From positions 1,550,001 through 1,614,000 of the forward strand of contig NZ_VCIX01000092.1 in assembly GCF_006345825.1 (NCBI RefSeq): 64,000 nt of DNA, in the 5' to 3' direction. Positions 60,946 to 64,000 of the stretch are shown in pieces. The translations under genes and the position numbers were made by a program. This DNA is from Paenibacillus paridis (GTDB lineage: Bacteria; Bacillota; Bacilli; Paenibacillales; Paenibacillaceae). Position 1 is the first letter of the stretch. Each line of letters starts with the position of its first letter. Under the pieces are notes generated by a model. It was not told the DNA's origin and did no database searches. It saw only the letters and a list, made by a program, of their open reading frames with translations.

Positions 60946-62715
60946 GTGACAGCAACTAATCATGCCATTCCGCGCCCGGAATATCCCCGCCCCCAAATGG
61001 TTCGCTCCAAGTGGCTTAACCTGAATGGCGAGTGGGAGTTTGAAATTGATAATGGTCAAAGCGGTAAACAGCGCCAGCTGTTCGAGACTAAAGCTTTAGC
61101 AGATAAAATCAAGGTTCCTTTCTGTCCAGAGAGCAAGCTGTCAGGCGTTGAAAACAAAGATTTTATGGCTGCCGTTTGGTACCGCAAAGAAATGACGATA
61201 CCTACAGACTGGAATGACGAGCGCATTCTTCTTCATTTCGGTGCCGTTGATTATGAAACCGAGGTATGGGTGAACGGGAAATCTGCAGGTACGCATCGAG
61301 GCGGTTATGCCTCATTTTCGCTTGATATCACTCACCTGCTTATTGCTGGAACGAATGTGTTAACCGTATGTGCGGAGGACGATGTCCGCTCAGGTCTTCA
61401 ACCGCGAGGCAAGCAATCGGCTTTATTTCATTCGCATGGCTGTGATTATACGAGAACAACAGGAATTTGGCAGACGGTATGGCTAGAAGCTGTCCCTCAG
61501 CACTATCTCCAAGGATTCAAATTAACGCCTGATCCCGATAATCATTCTCTGCATGTCGAAGGTGAGTTCGTTGCTTCTGATAGCTTCACTTTTACAGTAG
61601 AAGCCGAGTTTGATGGGAAAACGGTAGGCTCTCAATCCGCAATCATCAACGGCAACCAAAGCCGCCTGTCTGTTAAGCTCTCGGAGAGCCATTTATGGGA
61701 GATTGGCTCCCCTAAGCTCTACGACTTGAAATTATCGATACAGCAAAACGGGAAAACCATTGATGAGGTAGATAGCTACTTTGGACTTCGTTCAGTGAAA
61801 TGGGATAACAATGCGATATTGATTAACGGCAAGCCTGTGTTTCAGCGTTTAGTGCTGGATCAAGGCTTTTATCCGGACGGAATTTATACAGCGCCTACCG
61901 ATGCAGATTTGAAGCGCGATATCGAATTGTCAATGAGCCTGGGCTTTAACGGCGCTCGCTTGCACGAGAAAGTTTTTGAAGCACGTTTCTTGTATTGGGC
62001 AGACCAACTCGGCTACATCGTTTGGGGAGAGCATGCCAACTGGGGACTTGATATTACAACGGCTCAAGGGCTTCAGCAGTTTTTGCCAGAGTGGATTGAA
62101 ATTGTGAAACGTGACTACAATAGCCCGGCATTAGTGGGCTGGTGCCCATTTAATGAAACCTGGGACGGGCCGCAGGGTACCCGCCAAAATGATGAGGTGC
62201 TGCGGATTACTTACCAAGTAACCAAATCATTGGATGCTACCCGTCCAGTCATAGACACAAGCGGAAACTTCCATGTGGTTACCGATATTTTTGATATACA
62301 TGATTATGAGCAAAATCCGGAGAAGTTTGCTGAGAAATACGAGGCCATGCGAAGCGGCGGCGAACGGTATGTAACCTTCCCAGATCGGCAAAAATACGAA
62401 GAGCAGCCTTACTTTGTCAGTGAATATGGCGGAATTTGGTGGAATCCGGGGCAAGCCGACCAGAAGAGCTGGGGTTACGGCGACCGTCCGAAGACGGAGC
62501 AGGAATTCATTAGCCGTTATGAGGGCCTAACTTTGTCGCTGCTTGAAAACCCGTATATTTGTGCCTTCTGCTATACGCAGCTTTATGATGTCGAACAGGA
62601 AGTTAATGGTCTGCTGACTTACGATCGAAATCACAAATTTGATCCTGAAATCATCCGCCGTATTAATGCTACCGTTGCGGCTATCGAGAAGATAGCCGCA
62701 AATACAGCAAAGTAA
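60946..62715 (+). CDS. Glycoside hydrolase family 2 (beta-galactosidase/glucuronidase-like)
   Basis: Cytoplasmic hydrolase, 589 aa, no signal peptide. Sugar-binding beta-sandwich (about 18-180, LNGEWEFEIDN, EVWVNGKSAGTHRGGYASFS), immunoglobulin-like domain (about 185-290) and TIM barrel (about 290-580). Acid/base Glu404 in PFNETWDG, nucleophile Glu493 in FVSEYGGIWW. GTG start with GAGGAGG. The family acts on galactosides, glucuronides, mannosides or arabinopyranosides; specificity is not readable. It is monocistronic with a cre-overlapped promoter and a terminator. Confidence 0.94.
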   Translation: MTATNHAIPRPEYPRPQMVRSKWLNLNGEWEFEIDNGQSGKQRQLFETKALADKIKVPFCPESKLSGVENKDFMAAVWYRKEMTIPTDWNDERILLHFGAVDYETEVWVNGKSAGTHRGGYASFSLDITHLLIAGTNVLTVCAEDDVRSGLQPRGKQSALFHSHGCDYTRTTGIWQTVWLEAVPQHYLQGFKLTPDPDNHSLHVEGEFVASDSFTFTVEAEFDGKTVGSQSAIINGNQSRLSVKLSESHLWEIGSPKLYDLKLSIQQNGKTIDEVDSYFGLRSVKWDNNAILINGKPVFQRLVLDQGFYPDGIYTAPTDADLKRDIELSMSLGFNGARLHEKVFEARFLYWADQLGYIVWGEHANWGLDITTAQGLQQFLPEWIEIVKRDYNSPALVGWCPFNETWDGPQGTRQNDEVLRITYQVTKSLDATRPVIDTSGNFHVVTDIFDIHDYEQNPEKFAEKYEAMRSGGERYVTFPDRQKYEEQPYFVSEYGGIWWNPGQADQKSWGYGDRPKTEQEFISRYEGLTLSLLENPYICAFCYTQLYDVEQEVNGLLTYDRNHKFDPEIIRRINATVAAIEKIAANTAK

Positions 62716-62728
62716 TTGTTCAAAGGGG

Positions 62729-62761
62729 AACAAGCCATTTCCTCAGGAAATGGCTTGTTTT
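62729..62761 (+). terminator. Terminator of the GH2 gene
   Basis: Perfect 14-base arms (62729-62742, 62746-62759), followed by TTTTG. Also downstream of the convergent C1q-like gene. Confidence 0.88.
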
Positions 62762-62783
62762 GTTAGCTTAGATTCAGCCTTGC

Positions 62784-63305
62784 TTAGCTTATTCTAGCGC
62801 CTTCAAAACGTGTGGCTAAGCCGCTTTGTATATCTCCATTTTCCCCGGTTGCCCTTGCAAATACCTCTACCCGATCACGTGCATGTAATTGGATAATGCC
62901 TGCTGCATCTATCAGCCCTGTTCTCGGGGTGAAGTTTTCTTGATCAGATATTCGGGGAACGCCATTGATTCTAATCTGCAGATCCATAACTACAGGTGTA
63001 AGTGTGATGGTTTCAAAAGAAACACTTGCAAACAGAGAATAGATGCCATTCTGCTTGGGACGGAAGGTGGATGTCGCTGAATTATATTCATTGTTCAAAT
63101 CCAATTCTTCCACTTGGTATCTCACTTTGGTAAAAACGCCATCTAGGATCGTTTGATCCGCACCGGATACCGCTCTAAACGCTGATTTCCGGATTCTAAT
63201 CGGTTTACATACCCGCTTTCTGCTTACCGCTTTTTTGCAAACCGTTTTTTTACAGACGATTGTTGTACAAGTGCTCTTTGCTACCTTGGATCTTCTAATT
63301 GTCAT
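62784..63305 (-). CDS. C1q/TNF-like jelly-roll protein
   Basis: Protein of 173 aa with a basic, Cys/Lys/Arg-rich N-terminus (about 1-50; TTIVCKKTVCKKAVSRKRVC) and a C-terminal C1q/TNF-like beta domain (about 55-173; NNEYNSATSTFRPKQNGIYS, FASVSFETITL, ARDRVEVFARATGENG). In spore-formers such domains occur in exosporium and spore-surface proteins (BclA-type trimer heads), so a surface or spore-coat role is inferred. The ATG at 63305 has AGGAGG seven bases upstream; an ATG at 63350 has none. No signal peptide. Confidence 0.8.
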   Translation of the reverse strand: MTIRRSKVAKSTCTTIVCKKTVCKKAVSRKRVCKPIRIRKSAFRAVSGADQTILDGVFTKVRYQVEELDLNNEYNSATSTFRPKQNGIYSLFASVSFETITLTPVVMDLQIRINGVPRISDQENFTPRTGLIDAAGIIQLHARDRVEVFARATGENGDIQSGLATRFEGARIS

Positions 63306-63453
63306 GCATTCTCCTCCTTGTAGTGTGCTAATTCTAGCATTTACTATCATATGGAAGAGAGATTCTAATAGAAACGATATCAGCCCGTCCTTGCTTTAAA
63401 AAGGCTTCTATCAGCTAAATGGTTGTAACCGCTGCTTACAGCAGCCAGGCTTG

Positions 63454-64000
63454 TTAATTCCGTCCCTTGGAATCTATCTTTTGGCTAATATGCTTTTCTA
63501 GCAATTGTTTGTTTTCCAATAGATTAGAATCATTTGGAGAATACGAAAGTGCAATTTCATTATGTTTATAAGCCTGTTCTAAATCTCCGAGCTTCCCATA
63601 GCATGCGGTAAGCTGCAGGTGAGGGAACCAAGTCCAAGCCATGTTGTTCAATCCTAACAGCCTTTCTTGTGGTTTATCGAGCTTGAGTGCCAGCTGATAC
63701 CAGTGAACGGCTTTGTTAAAATCATGGTTTTCTTGAAAATAGTAACCAATTCGGCAAACGTAATCCGCACGCGGAATATCGTAATGAAATGTCATCATTA
63801 AAGCTTGCAGCTCTTGCTCTTTCTGACCAAGCTCATGATAACAATGGGCCATCCGGTCACATGCTTGCAATTTATACTCAAAATAAATGGAAGGTTCATT
63901 GAGGATGGATGTAAAGATCTTGACAGCTTTACCGTAATGACGATTAGCTGACAACTCCATGGCATAATGCAATAATTGCCGATCTGAAAGTCGCTCTCCT
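63454..64000 (-). CDS. TPR-containing glycosyltransferase, C-terminal part
   Basis: The frame is open to the window edge, so only the C-terminal 181 codons are visible. They are TPR-like helices with the block CDRMAHCYHELGQKEQELQA then FHYDIPRADYVCRIGYYFQE and HWYQLALKLDK, characteristic of the large GT2 proteins with tetratricopeptide repeats (SunS-like or flagellin/teichoic glycosyltransferases) of Paenibacillus. The catalytic domain would lie upstream beyond base 64000. A TTG at 63972 is an internal codon, not a start. Confidence 0.8.
   Translation of the reverse strand, partial: GERLSDRQLLHYAMELSANRHYGKAVKIFTSILNEPSIYFEYKLQACDRMAHCYHELGQKEQELQALMMTFHYDIPRADYVCRIGYYFQENHDFNKAVHWYQLALKLDKPQERLLGLNNMAWTWFPHLQLTACYGKLGDLEQAYKHNEIALSYSPNDSNLLENKQLLEKHISQKIDSKGRN

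Overview
The window looks like chromosomal DNA from a Paenibacillus-type soil Firmicute. Evidence: strong AGGAGG-type ribosome binding sites almost everywhere; frequent TTG/GTG starts; a YesMN-type two-component pair next to an ABC sugar importer; multidomain secreted glycanases (GH43, and GH87 alpha-1,3-glucanase with discoidin/CBM6/Thr-Pro linkers); MocR, PadR and MerR regulators; a menaquinol-type cytochrome bd; an S-layer-era 'copper amine oxidase N-domain' protein; and many rho-independent terminators. I saw no rRNA, tRNA, CRISPR array, insertion sequence or prophage structural gene.

Layout. (1) 1-10261, minus strand: a plant-polysaccharide locus with a GntR/LacI-type repressor, a secreted GH43 enzyme, a sensor kinase/response regulator pair, a substrate-binding lipoprotein and two permeases (the last cut by the window edge). 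(2) 10595-15005: two unrecognised small proteins, then a PadR - DUF1048 - DUF1048 - DrrA/DrrB-like ABC exporter operon. (3) 15319-18295: electrophile/aldehyde response, with an SDR divergent from a MerR regulator, then AdhR-like MerR and AdhA; all three promoters show the 19-bp MerR-type spacer with a dyad. (4) 18403-24724: Ndk, pyruvate phosphate dikinase translationally coupled to an SR1P-like peptide, and a rifampin phosphotransferase (Rph). (5) 25095-36089: a GNAT, a 1407-residue ankyrin/Nudix-like protein with an IGNxAV motif, LysR/MFS pair, LRR protein, a 123-bp tandem repeat, a CPCC protein and another GNAT. (6) 36231-44596: MocR regulator, P450 BM3-type fusion with its TetR regulator, a stalk-domain protein, and an SDR/TetR pair. 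(7) 44760-53089: an Lsa-type ABC-F protein behind a leader-peptide attenuator, SelO, and a MarR-controlled MFS exporter + UvrA-like ATPase operon. (8) 53199-64000: GH87 alpha-1,3-glucanase, cytochrome bd operon with two tiny membrane proteins (one CydS-like) under a TGTGA-N6-TCACA site, a lipoprotein cytochrome c, a GH2 enzyme, a C1q-like surface protein and the C-terminus of a TPR glycosyltransferase.

Themes. Polysaccharide degradation recurs (GH43, GH87, GH2, ABC importer), and cre-like sites precede each of these units. Defence against antibiotics and electrophiles is also prominent (Rph, Lsa-type ABC-F, UvrA-like/MFS, DrrAB-like exporter, AdhA, P450). The items most worth follow-up are the ankyrin/Nudix-like giant protein, the ABC-F attenuator, the 123-bp hairpin-rich repeat, the SR1P-PPDK coupling and an orphan promoter-terminator unit beside rph. 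All assignments come from reading the sequence and remembered family features; no database search was run.
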